Part shown: positions 28,834 through 36,831 of the stretch, piece by piece
Layout of the letters: every line of letters starts with the position of its first letter
How positions within the stretch are numbered: the first letter of the stretch is position 1
From: Actinokineospora globicatena
Lineage (GTDB): Bacteria; Actinomycetota; Actinomycetes; Mycobacteriales; Pseudonocardiaceae
NCBI RefSeq assembly: GCF_024171945.1
Contig: NZ_JAMTCR010000002.1
Coordinates: 744,001-808,000, forward strand
Direction of reading: 5' to 3'
Length of the DNA: 64,000 bases
Translations under genes and position numbers: made by a program
Notes under the pieces: generated by a model
The model's database searches: none
Told to the model about the DNA's origin: nothing
The model's input: only the letters and a program-made list of their open reading frames with translations

Positions 28834-31179
28834 GTGTCCCAACCGGCGGACAAGCACACGAGCATCCTCGCCGTCGACGTCGAGAGCTACGGCGACGTTC
28901 GGCGAACCGACCGACACCAGAAAGTGGTCAGGGACGGCCTCTATGCGGCCCTGCACCGCGCGCTGGACAGAGCAAGACTCCCGTGGGGCTACCACGAGGA
29001 CCGCGGCGACGGCCTGTTCCTGCTCGTCCCGGACGTACCCAAGGGCGAGTTGGTGGCGTCGCTACCGCACGAGTTGGCAGCGGCGTTGCGCGAGCACAAC
29101 GCCGACCACGGGCCAGAGACGCAGATACGGCTAAGAGTTGTCGTACACGCCGGTGAAGTCGGCACCGACGACAACGGCAAGCACGGCAGGGACCTCGACC
29201 ACGCGTTCCGGCTGCTGGACTCCCAGCCTCTTCGCGATGTGCTCGCCGACTCCTCCGGCGTGCTCGCCATAGCGGTGTCAGGCTGGTTCTTCGAGCACGT
29301 CGTGAAGCACCAGCCTGCCGCAAACCCGGCGATCTACCGCTCTTACACCGTGCGGCAGAAGGAAACCAAGACCACGACGTGGATCTGCACGCCCGACTCC
29401 CCGCGCCCGGTAAGAGCAAAACCGTCTCTTCGCCTACCTGCGGTGCAGTTGCCCAAACTGCCCAAGGTCCAGCTACCTCGGCCGAGGTGGCAGGCGGTCG
29501 TGCTCACGTCGCTGCTGCTGCTCGCACCCACGACCAACCTCTTGGCGGGTGCGGCGGCCCCTGACACCAGGTGCGCGAATCCCGTACAGCTCAACGTGCT
29601 CACGTCGACGGAGATGGCGCCCGCGCTACGACTTCTCGCGCTGAACTTCGAGCGGACGTCCTATCAAGCCGATGAGAACAAGTGCAGGCAAGCCCGGGTG
29701 CTGGTCATGGCCGACACCTACGGCGGCGCGGTCGACGCGCTCGGCCAAGGCTGGTCCGGCGGCAACGACCTGCGTGACCACGGGCCGGAACCGCACGTGT
29801 GGGTGCCCGATTCGACCGTCGACATAGACCACGTCGCGGCCAGGCTCGCGAAGGTGCCGGGGATCGGCGCGACGCTGGAGCAACGACCGGGCATCGCGCG
29901 GTCGCCGATCGTCCTCGCCGCGCCGAAGTCGGTGGTCGACGCGCTGCGCCCCGTCGGCGGCCAGTGGGTGACCTGGCAGTCCGTCGTGCAGGCGGCGAGC
30001 AGCCGGGGCGGGTTCAGCAGGCCCGACCCGCGGTCGTCGAGCGCGGGGATGCTGGCGACGATCGCGTACTTCCGCTACCGCCTGGACCAGCCCCAGCTCA
30101 CACCGCAGGTGATGAGCGCGGAGTCGGTACCGCGCCTCGTGCACGGCGCCGAGCGGGAGATCCCGTTCGCGCCCAACCGCGACAGCGGGAGCCTGCTGTG
30201 CACCATCCGCGCCAACCCCGGTCAGCTCGCCGCGCTGGTGTCGGAGAAGGCCGTCATCGACTACAACCGGGGCAGGCAACTGGGCAGCGACTGCTCCGCG
30301 ACGGCGCGGCCGGAAGCCCTGACGCCGCTGTACCTGCGGACCGACTCGCCGGTCCAGGACTACCCGTTCGTGGTCGTGCGCTGGACCGACCGACCGGAGC
30401 ACCACCAGCGCCGCCAGGTGATCGACCGGTTCTACGAGTACCTGATGAGCCCGTCGGCGGCCGCCGACCTGCGCAACTCCGGTTTCCGCGACCCCGGCGG
30501 GCACATCGGGCGCGACGAGGGACAGGTGCCCGCGCTGCCGAGGCCGCTGCCGGTCAGCCCCGAGTCCGCGTTCGACGAGGTGGAGAGCGCGGCGGTCGCG
30601 GGGAGCACGCACCCCCGGGTGTTGTTCGCGGTGGACGTCGGGCAGACGATGGGCGCGCCGTTCCAGCGGGGCAACCGGGTCCAGACCGCGACCGAACTGG
30701 TGCGCCGGTTGCTCCAGGAGTTCGGGGACACCGACGAGGTCGGGTTGCTGGCCTTCGGTAGGACTGCCGAAGACGTTGTGCCGCTGGGAACCGGTCAGAC
30801 CAGCGCCATCCGGAAGGCCGCACGGCCCGACTTTCCTCTTACCGCAGGCAACTCCGATGTCTACGGAGCCATAGTGGCGGGTATGGATCGACTGCGGGCA
30901 GACCGGACTGCCGATGGTACGGACCTCCTCGTCATAGTCACTGACTCCGCTACCGCCGACGTGAGCCAGGCGGACATGCCCGCGTTGAAGGCAAAAGTAG
31001 CCGGGCAAGGCCCACGGCCGACGCGGCTTCTTGTGATCAACCTGCTCGCGGGCGCGTGCCGGTCCGCAGGCCTCACCGACATCGCGACGGCGGCGGCTGG
31101 CAGGTGCATAGACCTGGCTTCCGTGGAGACGGACGCCGCGCGATTGGCCAACCTGGTCGCGATAGGGCTTTGGAGGTAA
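28834..31179 (+). CDS. membrane protein fusing a nucleotidyl-cyclase-like domain, a solute-binding domain and a vWA domain
   Basis: A 781-aa one-pass protein. Residues 8-170 form a cytoplasmic class-III cyclase-homology domain: Asp15 (AVDVESYG) and Asp59 (RGDG) lie 44 apart, as in catalytic cyclases, then HAGEVG and HAFRLL with Arg126. The adenine-specifying Lys is replaced by Glu55 and the transition-state Asn by Asp122. After a basic proline linker comes one helix (221-243). A periplasmic-type solute-binding domain (about 250-560) and a vWA domain (595-780, degenerate MIDAS DVGQT at 601-605) are then outside. The GTG start has GGGAG upstream. It is 2 bp from the next gene. It looks like a transmembrane sensor, but the ligand and signal are unknown. 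Confidence 0.75.
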   Translation: MSQPADKHTSILAVDVESYGDVRRTDRHQKVVRDGLYAALHRALDRARLPWGYHEDRGDGLFLLVPDVPKGELVASLPHELAAALREHNADHGPETQIRLRVVVHAGEVGTDDNGKHGRDLDHAFRLLDSQPLRDVLADSSGVLAIAVSGWFFEHVVKHQPAANPAIYRSYTVRQKETKTTTWICTPDSPRPVRAKPSLRLPAVQLPKLPKVQLPRPRWQAVVLTSLLLLAPTTNLLAGAAAPDTRCANPVQLNVLTSTEMAPALRLLALNFERTSYQADENKCRQARVLVMADTYGGAVDALGQGWSGGNDLRDHGPEPHVWVPDSTVDIDHVAARLAKVPGIGATLEQRPGIARSPIVLAAPKSVVDALRPVGGQWVTWQSVVQAASSRGGFSRPDPRSSSAGMLATIAYFRYRLDQPQLTPQVMSAESVPRLVHGAEREIPFAPNRDSGSLLCTIRANPGQLAALVSEKAVIDYNRGRQLGSDCSATARPEALTPLYLRTDSPVQDYPFVVVRWTDRPEHHQRRQVIDRFYEYLMSPSAAADLRNSGFRDPGGHIGRDEGQVPALPRPLPVSPESAFDEVESAAVAGSTHPRVLFAVDVGQTMGAPFQRGNRVQTATELVRRLLQEFGDTDEVGLLAFGRTAEDVVPLGTGQTSAIRKAARPDFPLTAGNSDVYGAIVAGMDRLRADRTADGTDLLVIVTDSATADVSQADMPALKAKVAGQGPRPTRLLVINLLAGACRSAGLTDIATAAAGRCIDLASVETDAARLANLVAIGLWR

Positions 31180-31181
31180 GG

Positions 31182-32441
31182 ATGAAGAAGCTCCTCTGCA
31201 CAAGCCTAGCGGTGGTTTTCGTGGCCGCGGGCGCGTGCACCACCGGCCGCGCCATCGACGACCGCGTCCACGCCAGAGGTCCGATCACCTTCGTCGACGG
31301 CCGGGACACAACTCTGGACACGCAGGTGAAACGGTTGGTGGACCGCTGGAACAACCGCCGTGGCATCAAGGAACGGGTGACGTTCGTCGAGCAGTCATCG
31401 TCCTCCGACTCACACCGGGCGTCACTGGTCGCCGCAGCCCAAGACGGCGCACTGCCCGGCGCGCGCGGTAGGTGCAACGACGTCATGGCGGTCGACGCTG
31501 TGTGGACCGCAGAGTTCGCCAGGGCGGACTACCTGTTGCCGTTGGACCCAACGGAGTTCGACATGGGCAAGTTCCTCCACGTTCCGGTCCAGAACGCCAC
31601 CGTCGACGGCAAGCTCTACGCGATACCGGCGCGCACCGACGCGGGGCTCCTCTTCTACCGCAAGGACTATCTCGACGAGCAGCGACTCAGTCCACCGAAG
31701 ACTTGGGACGAACTCATCGCGATCGCCACCAAGCTGATGCCCATCTATGACATAGACGGCTACGTAGGGCAGCTTTCGCGGTACGAGGGTCTTACCGTCA
31801 ACGCCCTAGAGGCGATCTGGGCCAACGGCGGCGACCTAACCACCGACGGCGCGATCACCATCAACTCCCCCCAGGCCAAGCAGGGCGTCGAGATGCTCGC
31901 CCGCGGCCTGCGCGACGGCTGGATCCCCCGCGCGGCCACCGGGTTCAACGAGGAACGCAGCCGCGAGCACTTCCAGGCGGGCAAGGCCCTGTTCATGCGC
32001 AACTGGCCGTACGCCTACCCGAAGGTCACCGCCCCGGACTCCCCGGTGGCCAACGCCGTCGGCGTGACCACCCTCCCCGGCCCCAGCGCCCTCGGCGGCT
32101 GGAACCTGGCCATCTCGCCCTGCTCCCAACACCAGCAGACCGCCCGCGACTTCATCCGCTTCTACACCGAGGAGAACGAGCAAGAGGAACTGTTCGCCAA
32201 TGGCGGCTTCGCCCCGACCGTCCGCAGCCTCTACACAGATCCCGTGCTGCGCGGCAAGTTCCCCTACCTGGAAGTCCTGCACAACAGCCTCGACCGCGCC
32301 CGCGACCGGGTCCAGACCGAGCAGTACGACCGGGTCTCCGACCTCATGCAGGAAAACCTGCACAGCGCCCTCGACCGAGTCGAAGGCGTCTCCCCCCGCC
32401 TCGACCAACTAGCCGAGGAGATGCGCGCGACCCTGCACTGA
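31182..32441 (+). CDS. extracellular solute-binding lipoprotein (SBP_bac_1, sugar type) without a cognate ABC permease
   Basis: A 419-aa lipoprotein: signal peptide with lipobox AGAC (Cys19), then a family-1 binding-protein fold. RTDAGLLFYRKDYLDEQRLSPPKTWDELIAIATKL and GKALFMRNWPYAYP are typical of maltose/trehalose-type binding proteins. GGAGG overlaps the end of the preceding ORF, so the two genes are coupled. No permease or ATPase gene is nearby, which suggests it presents a ligand to the neighbouring cyclase-SBP-vWA protein rather than to a transporter (inference). It could also serve a distant permease. Confidence 0.82.
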   Translation: MKKLLCTSLAVVFVAAGACTTGRAIDDRVHARGPITFVDGRDTTLDTQVKRLVDRWNNRRGIKERVTFVEQSSSSDSHRASLVAAAQDGALPGARGRCNDVMAVDAVWTAEFARADYLLPLDPTEFDMGKFLHVPVQNATVDGKLYAIPARTDAGLLFYRKDYLDEQRLSPPKTWDELIAIATKLMPIYDIDGYVGQLSRYEGLTVNALEAIWANGGDLTTDGAITINSPQAKQGVEMLARGLRDGWIPRAATGFNEERSREHFQAGKALFMRNWPYAYPKVTAPDSPVANAVGVTTLPGPSALGGWNLAISPCSQHQQTARDFIRFYTEENEQEELFANGGFAPTVRSLYTDPVLRGKFPYLEVLHNSLDRARDRVQTEQYDRVSDLMQENLHSALDRVEGVSPRLDQLAEEMRATLH

Positions 32442-32449
32442 ACGCCCGA

Positions 32450-32479
32450 AGCGCCGCCCACCCAACGGTGACCGGCGCT
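32450..32479. terminator. hairpin between the lipoprotein gene and tRNA-Ser
   Basis: A 7-bp inverted repeat AGCGCCG / CGGCGCT with a 16-base loop, between convergent transcripts. Weak. Confidence 0.4.
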
Positions 32480-32483
32480 CCTG

Positions 32484-32573
32484 TGGCGGAGGATGGGGGA
32501 TTTGAACCCCCGAGGGTTTTAACACCCAACACGATTTCCAATCGTGCGCACTAGGCCACTATGCGAATCCTCC
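32484..32573 (-). tRNA. tRNA-Ser (anticodon GGA)
   Basis: A 90-nt class II tRNA on the minus strand. Acceptor stem GGAGGAT/ATCCTCC, anticodon stem CACGA/TCGTG with loop TTGGAAA, and a long variable arm. The T loop is GGTTCAAATCC. Discriminator G followed by an encoded CCA. Reads UCC and UCU codons. Confidence 0.96.
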
Positions 32574-32740
32574 GCCGGAGAGGATACCGGACGGCCGTCC
32601 GGCCAGCCAAAACCGGGGTCCTCACAGGCTCCCACCAGCGCGAACACCCGCTGGGCCGCGTGCTGTCGGGTCGCGTGGCCGAACCCCCGGATTGCCGCAG
32701 GCGGGCAATTCCTCACCCGATCGACGGAATCTTTCCTGAG

Positions 32741-33070
32741 TCAGGCGTTGAGGACGTGTTCCCGACCCCAGTCGCCGAGGGGGGCCAGGGCGGTGTTGAG
32801 GGAGTGGCCGAGGGGGGTGAGGGAGTACTCGACGTGGGGTGGGGTCACCGGGTGGGCCTGGCGGTCGACGATGCCGTCGGCTTCCAGTTCGCGGAGGTGG
32901 TCGGTGAGGACCTTCTCCGTGATGCCGGGCAGGTTGCGGCGGAGGTCGCCGAAGCGGCGCGGGTGGTCGTTGAGGGCCCACAGGATGAGGACCTTCCACT
33001 TGCCGCCGATGACGTCCATGGCCGCGTCGATGCCGCAGTGGTGGGCGCCGGGGCGGGGCGTGGTGGCCAT
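32741..33070 (-). CDS. HxlR family winged-helix transcriptional regulator
   Basis: A 109-aa regulator. HCGIDAAMDVIGGKWKVLILWALNDHPRRFGDLRRNLPGITEKVLTDHLRELEADGIVDR is the HxlR (DUF24) helix-turn-helix, including the single N-terminal Cys that senses redox or electrophiles in many members. The ATG at 33068-33070 is the family-like start; a longer TTG start is unlikely. Divergent from the imine-reductase-like gene, with a palindrome between them, so it probably controls that gene and itself. Confidence 0.88.
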   Translation of the reverse strand: MATTPRPGAHHCGIDAAMDVIGGKWKVLILWALNDHPRRFGDLRRNLPGITEKVLTDHLRELEADGIVDRQAHPVTPPHVEYSLTPLGHSLNTALAPLGDWGREHVLNA

Positions 33071-33111
33071 GCCTCCAGAGTGCCCCACGACGGCCAGGGC
33101 GCGCACCCACT

Positions 33112-33128
33112 TCAAAGTGCGTACTTGA
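33112..33128. promoter_or_regulatory. palindromic operator for the HxlR regulator (predicted)
   Basis: TCAAAGT GCGT ACTTGA, an interrupted inverted repeat centred on GTAC-like bases, between the divergent starts (42 bp from the regulator ATG and 32 bp from the dehydrogenase ATG). HxlR members commonly bind such GTAC-centred repeats. Confidence 0.5.
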
Positions 33129-33159
33129 TCAGCGAAGACGCCCGGACCAGCCTGGGCGC

Positions 33160-33984
33160 ATGGCAGTCACCCTCCTCGGACTCGGCACCATGGGCACCGC
33201 GATCGCACAATCCTGGCGCGCGGCGGGCATCAAGCCGACCGTCTGGAACCGCACCCGCAAGTCACCCGAAGACGCCGACACCGCAGCAGCGGCAGTAGCC
33301 GCGAACCAGCTGGTCGTCACGTGCCTGCTGGACGACGACTCGGTCACCACGGTGCTCGACGACGTGGACCTGACCGGCAAGGACCTGGTCAACCTCACCA
33401 CCAGCACCCCAGAACAGAGCCGCGACCGCGCGACGTGGGCCACCGAACGCGGCGCCCGGTTCCTCGACGGCGGGATCATGGCCGTACCCCCGATGATCGG
33501 CACACCCGCCGCGTTCGTCTTCTACAGCGGCTCCCCCGCGGTCGTGGACGACCACCGCGACGTCCTCGCAGTACCCGCCCGCATCCACTACGTCGGCGAG
33601 GACCCCGGCCACGCGGCGCTCTACGACGTGGCCTTGCTGTCCGGCATGTACGGAATGCTGGCAGGCGTCACACACGCCTTCGCCCTCTTACGCGCGGAGG
33701 ACATCGACCCAACCACATTCGCACCACTACTCGTCGACTGGATCACCACGACAACCGGCTCCGCCCACGACCTCGCCCACCGCCTAACCACCGGCGACTA
33801 CACCACCAACGTCACCTCAAACCTAGGCATGCAGGCCGCAGGTATCCCCACCTTCGTCGACACGGCTAAGAGCCAAGGCGTCGACCCGCGGCTTCTTATG
33901 CCGTACTTCGACCTAATGGCCCAACGCGCAGCCGCCGGTAAGTCCCAAGAGGACACCGCAGGCCTAGTCGACGACCTGCGCTAG
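33160..33984 (+). CDS. NAD(P)-dependent oxidoreductase, imine reductase / beta-hydroxyacid dehydrogenase family
   Basis: A 274-aa protein with an N-terminal Rossmann fold (VTLLGLGTMGTAIAQSWRAAG) and TVWNRTRKSPE, where an Arg after the second strand favours NADP. FLDGGIMAVPPMIGTPAAFVFYSG corresponds to the substrate segment, in which the imine-reductase pattern (ImRED, AVPPMIG) replaces the DAPVSGG of hydroxyisobutyrate dehydrogenases. The catalytic Lys of the hydroxyacid enzymes is absent at the usual helix, as in imine reductases. Likely reduces a cyclic imine or carbonyl and is likely regulated by the divergent HxlR protein. Confidence 0.82.
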   Translation: MAVTLLGLGTMGTAIAQSWRAAGIKPTVWNRTRKSPEDADTAAAAVAANQLVVTCLLDDDSVTTVLDDVDLTGKDLVNLTTSTPEQSRDRATWATERGARFLDGGIMAVPPMIGTPAAFVFYSGSPAVVDDHRDVLAVPARIHYVGEDPGHAALYDVALLSGMYGMLAGVTHAFALLRAEDIDPTTFAPLLVDWITTTTGSAHDLAHRLTTGDYTTNVTSNLGMQAAGIPTFVDTAKSQGVDPRLLMPYFDLMAQRAAAGKSQEDTAGLVDDLR

Positions 33985-34016
33985 CCAGGTCAAGAGTCGT
34001 CGACATAGACCTCGCG

Positions 34017-35147
34017 TCAGCTGGCTACGCGGCGGTGGGGGTGGAGGTCGGCTTGGTCGGCGGCGGCTAGGCCTGCTTGCCAGCCGGAGGGGTTGGTGGC
34101 GGTGGTGCGGCGGGTGCGGATGCCGGGGAAGAGGGCGGTGAACTTCGCGTCGACTGCGGCTTCTCGGGAGGTGAGGACGGGGACCAGGGCGGTCGAGGTG
34201 GGGCGGACTGTGGCGGTGGCGGTGAGGAGGCGTTGGTGGACGCGGTGGGCGTAGGCGACGAGGAAGGCGTGGCGGTAGGCGCGGGTGCGGCCGGGGGCGT
34301 GGGTGAGGGCCCGGGTGGACTGGGTGGCCAGGGACGTCGCGAGGAGTTCGGTGATCTCCAGGTCGGTGTCGTGGCCGACCAGGCCGACGCAGCCGAGGCG
34401 GGGGTAGAAGACGGAGCGGCAGCGGTTGGCGGTGGCCACGGCGTCGACGAGTTGGGCCTTGGGGGCCTGGTAGGGGCCGGTGAGCCACAGGCGGCGGGCG
34501 GTGGCCTGCTGGGGGTGGTCCGCGGTGGTGACGGCCTGCTCGAAGGCGTACCGGGACATCAGCTCCTGGGCCTTGGCGGACAGCGCCTCGGCCTCGGCGG
34601 CGAACGGGGTCGACTCGGCCTTGGTCAGCAGGCCGCGGACCTTCGCCATCACCCGCGGGTCGACGCCTGACCTGCCGGTGGGCGCGTCGGACTCGCACGG
34701 TCCGGGGACGATCCTGGGCAGCTGCGGCAGCGCCATCAGCCCCCCGACCAGCTCGACGACCAGGCACAACGCGGGAACCAGCGGCGAGGCCAGCGCGAGC
34801 GGGGTGGCATCCAACGAGGCGAGTTGGCTGCGCCACGTCGGGTGCAGGCGGCTCGCCGGGTAGCGACGGCACTCGTGGCCGATGGCGGCGGTGATCAGCC
34901 CGGTCAGCTGCTTCGGGACGGCGGCGACGGCCTCCCCCGGAAGCCAGCCGCGTTGCCAGAGCAGCTCGAGCGCGCGCGACAGCGAGGCGGCGGACGCGGC
35001 GGTGGCCAGGTCGGCGCCGTGCGCGGCCACCTGGTCGACCCGGTCGAGAGCGGCACCCGGCCCGAGCGCGGCGGCCTCGGTCAACCGGGCGGCGAGCAGG
35101 GCGACCGACCCGCGCGTCTCTCGATCAGGTGTTCGCATGGCGCCCAT
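34017..35147 (-). CDS. DUF2786 domain-containing protein
   Basis: A 376-aa cytoplasmic protein. The central segment VMAKVRGLLTKAESTPFAAEAEALSAKAQELMSRYAFEQAV is the DUF2786 signature, and the following 150 residues match the associated C-terminal region. The N-terminal 160 residues are helical. No catalytic motif is obvious. Homologues are common in actinobacteria and phages; function unknown. The start is uncertain: ATG 35145-35147 has AGGG upstream, and another in-frame ATG is three codons later. Confidence 0.82.
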   Translation of the reverse strand: MGAMRTPDRETRGSVALLAARLTEAAALGPGAALDRVDQVAAHGADLATAASAASLSRALELLWQRGWLPGEAVAAVPKQLTGLITAAIGHECRRYPASRLHPTWRSQLASLDATPLALASPLVPALCLVVELVGGLMALPQLPRIVPGPCESDAPTGRSGVDPRVMAKVRGLLTKAESTPFAAEAEALSAKAQELMSRYAFEQAVTTADHPQQATARRLWLTGPYQAPKAQLVDAVATANRCRSVFYPRLGCVGLVGHDTDLEITELLATSLATQSTRALTHAPGRTRAYRHAFLVAYAHRVHQRLLTATATVRPTSTALVPVLTSREAAVDAKFTALFPGIRTRRTTATNPSGWQAGLAAADQADLHPHRRVAS

Positions 35148-35207
35148 ACTGCACCCTGGGCGCGGTTCGTTCAAACACCTGTTCGACGCGGGTCGGTCAC
35201 CCCCGGC

Positions 35208-35345
35208 TCAGTCCTCCTCGGGGGCCGCGTGGTCCGGCTTGCCCGGGTTCGGGTCACGGGACAGGTCGATCAACGGGTGTCGCTCGGCCCCTTCCGGTGC
35301 CGCGTGCTTCCCGGTCCCCTCTGGACGCTCGTCGTGGTCTGTCAC
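35208..35345 (-). CDS. 45-aa hydrophilic small protein
   Basis: GTG start with GGAGGG six bases upstream. The product is highly charged (VTDHDERPEGTG ... IDLSRDPNPGKPDHAAPEED) without cysteines or hydrophobic segments. It lies between the Xaa-Pro aminopeptidase and the DUF2786 gene, all on the minus strand. Many Pseudonocardiales carry such short disordered proteins, but I know no role. Support is the good ribosome site and high third-position GC. Confidence 0.55.
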   Translation of the reverse strand: MTDHDERPEGTGKHAAPEGAERHPLIDLSRDPNPGKPDHAAPEED

Positions 35346-35387
35346 GACGTCCCTCCTTCATCTCCCCTGTCTACAGCGGACTCGAGG

Positions 35388-36803
35388 CTACCCCCGCCGC
35401 TGCCGGACCCACTCGGTGATCCCGTCCGCCGTGATGGGCAGCGCGTCGGAGATCACGTCGGCGCCGGTCGCGGTGACCACCAGGTCGTCCTCGATGCGCA
35501 CGCCGACGCCGCGCAGCTCCGGGGGCACGGTGAGGTCGTTCGGGTGGAAGTACAGGCCCGGTTCGACGGTCAGCGCCATGCCCGGTTCCAGGGTGCCCTC
35601 GTGGTACGCCGCCGCGCTGGCCCTGGCGCAGTCGTGCACGTCCATGCCGAGCAGGTGGCCGATGCCGCACACGATGTAGCGGCGGTGGTGCTGCCCGTTG
35701 AGCTCCAGGGACTTCTCGACCGACCCGGGCAGCAGGCCCCAGTCGTGCAGGCCCTCGGCGAGCACGCGCATCGAGGCGTCGTGGAAGGCCTTGTACTCGC
35801 GGCCGGGCTTGACCTCGGCGATGCCCGCCAGGTGCGCCTTGTGCACCAGGTCGTACACGCGCCGCTCGGCGTCGGTGAACTCGCCCGCGACCGGGAAGGT
35901 GCGGGTGACGTCGGCGGTGTAGAGGGTGCTGACCTCGACACCGGCGTCGAGCAGCAGCAGGCCGTCCTCGGCGACCGGGCCGTCGCACCTGGTCCAGTGC
36001 AGGACCGGGGCGTGCGGACCGGCGGCGACGATGGAGGTGTAGCCGGGGCCGTTGCCCAGGGTGCGGGCGCGCCGGTCGAAGGTGCCCTGCAGCCAGCGCT
36101 CACCGCCGCCGCGCACCGCGGTGTCCAGCTCGCGGGCGACGTCCTCGAACCCGAGGTAGGTCGCGTCCACGGCCGCCCGCAGCTGCCCGATCTCCCAGTC
36201 GTCCTTGATCCGCTTGAGTTCGGCGAGGACGGTCCGCAGCTCGGAGCTGTGCGCGCCGACCAGGGCGTCGAGCAGCGGGTCGACGCCCTTGGCGGCGAGC
36301 ACCTCGGGGAGCTGACCGCGCAGCGAGCGGGGCAGGTCCTCCAGCGGGCGGCACTCGACGCGCAGCGCCTCGGACCACTCGGCCAGGCCGGGGACGGCCC
36401 CGATCCACAGCTCGCCGTCGCGGGCGCTGGCGAAGAAGTCCGGCTCGGCCGGGCCCGCCGGTTCGCGCAGGTGCAGCACGGCGTCGTGGCCCGCGCCGTT
36501 GGGGTTCATCACCAGGACCGCGCCCTCGGCGTGGCAGTTGGTGAGCCAGGCGAAGTCGCTGTCGACGCGCAACTGGTAGTCGGTGTCGTTGGACCTGGTC
36601 GGGGCGATGCCCGCGGCCAGCGCGATGCGCTTGCCGGGGAACGCGGCGGACAGCCGCGCCCGGTGCGCCTCGGCGGCCTCGGCCGCGCCGGGCACCGTGT
36701 GCACCGTGCGGTCGGCCGGGCCCCAGTCGTCGCGGACGAACTCGCGGAAACCCTCGGCCTCCACCAACTTCGACGGGTCGCGTCGGGCCGGGCGGTCGCT
36801 CAT
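35388..36803 (-). CDS. Xaa-Pro aminopeptidase (aminopeptidase P family, M24B)
   Basis: A 471-aa two-metal peptidase that removes the N-terminal residue next to proline (or hydroxyproline). N-terminal creatinase-like domain, then the pita-bread domain with all five metal ligands: LLLDAG (Asp), TADVTRTF (Asp), GIGHLLGMDVHD (His), LTVEPGLYF (Glu) and VRIEDD (Glu). AAAGAGGTG precedes the ATG. It is 28 bp after the ALDH gene of the hydroxyproline operon and probably co-transcribed, suggesting release of Pro/Hyp from peptides (inference). Confidence 0.93.
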   Translation of the reverse strand: MSDRPARRDPSKLVEAEGFREFVRDDWGPADRTVHTVPGAAEAAEAHRARLSAAFPGKRIALAAGIAPTRSNDTDYQLRVDSDFAWLTNCHAEGAVLVMNPNGAGHDAVLHLREPAGPAEPDFFASARDGELWIGAVPGLAEWSEALRVECRPLEDLPRSLRGQLPEVLAAKGVDPLLDALVGAHSSELRTVLAELKRIKDDWEIGQLRAAVDATYLGFEDVARELDTAVRGGGERWLQGTFDRRARTLGNGPGYTSIVAAGPHAPVLHWTRCDGPVAEDGLLLLDAGVEVSTLYTADVTRTFPVAGEFTDAERRVYDLVHKAHLAGIAEVKPGREYKAFHDASMRVLAEGLHDWGLLPGSVEKSLELNGQHHRRYIVCGIGHLLGMDVHDCARASAAAYHEGTLEPGMALTVEPGLYFHPNDLTVPPELRGVGVRIEDDLVVTATGADVISDALPITADGITEWVRQRRG

Positions 36804-36831
36804 CTGAACACCTCTTTCACCTGGTCAGGGA

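Noticed and set aside
28834-32441. ABC sugar transport operon
   Set aside because: Two solute-binding domains, but no permease or ATPase within reach on either side.
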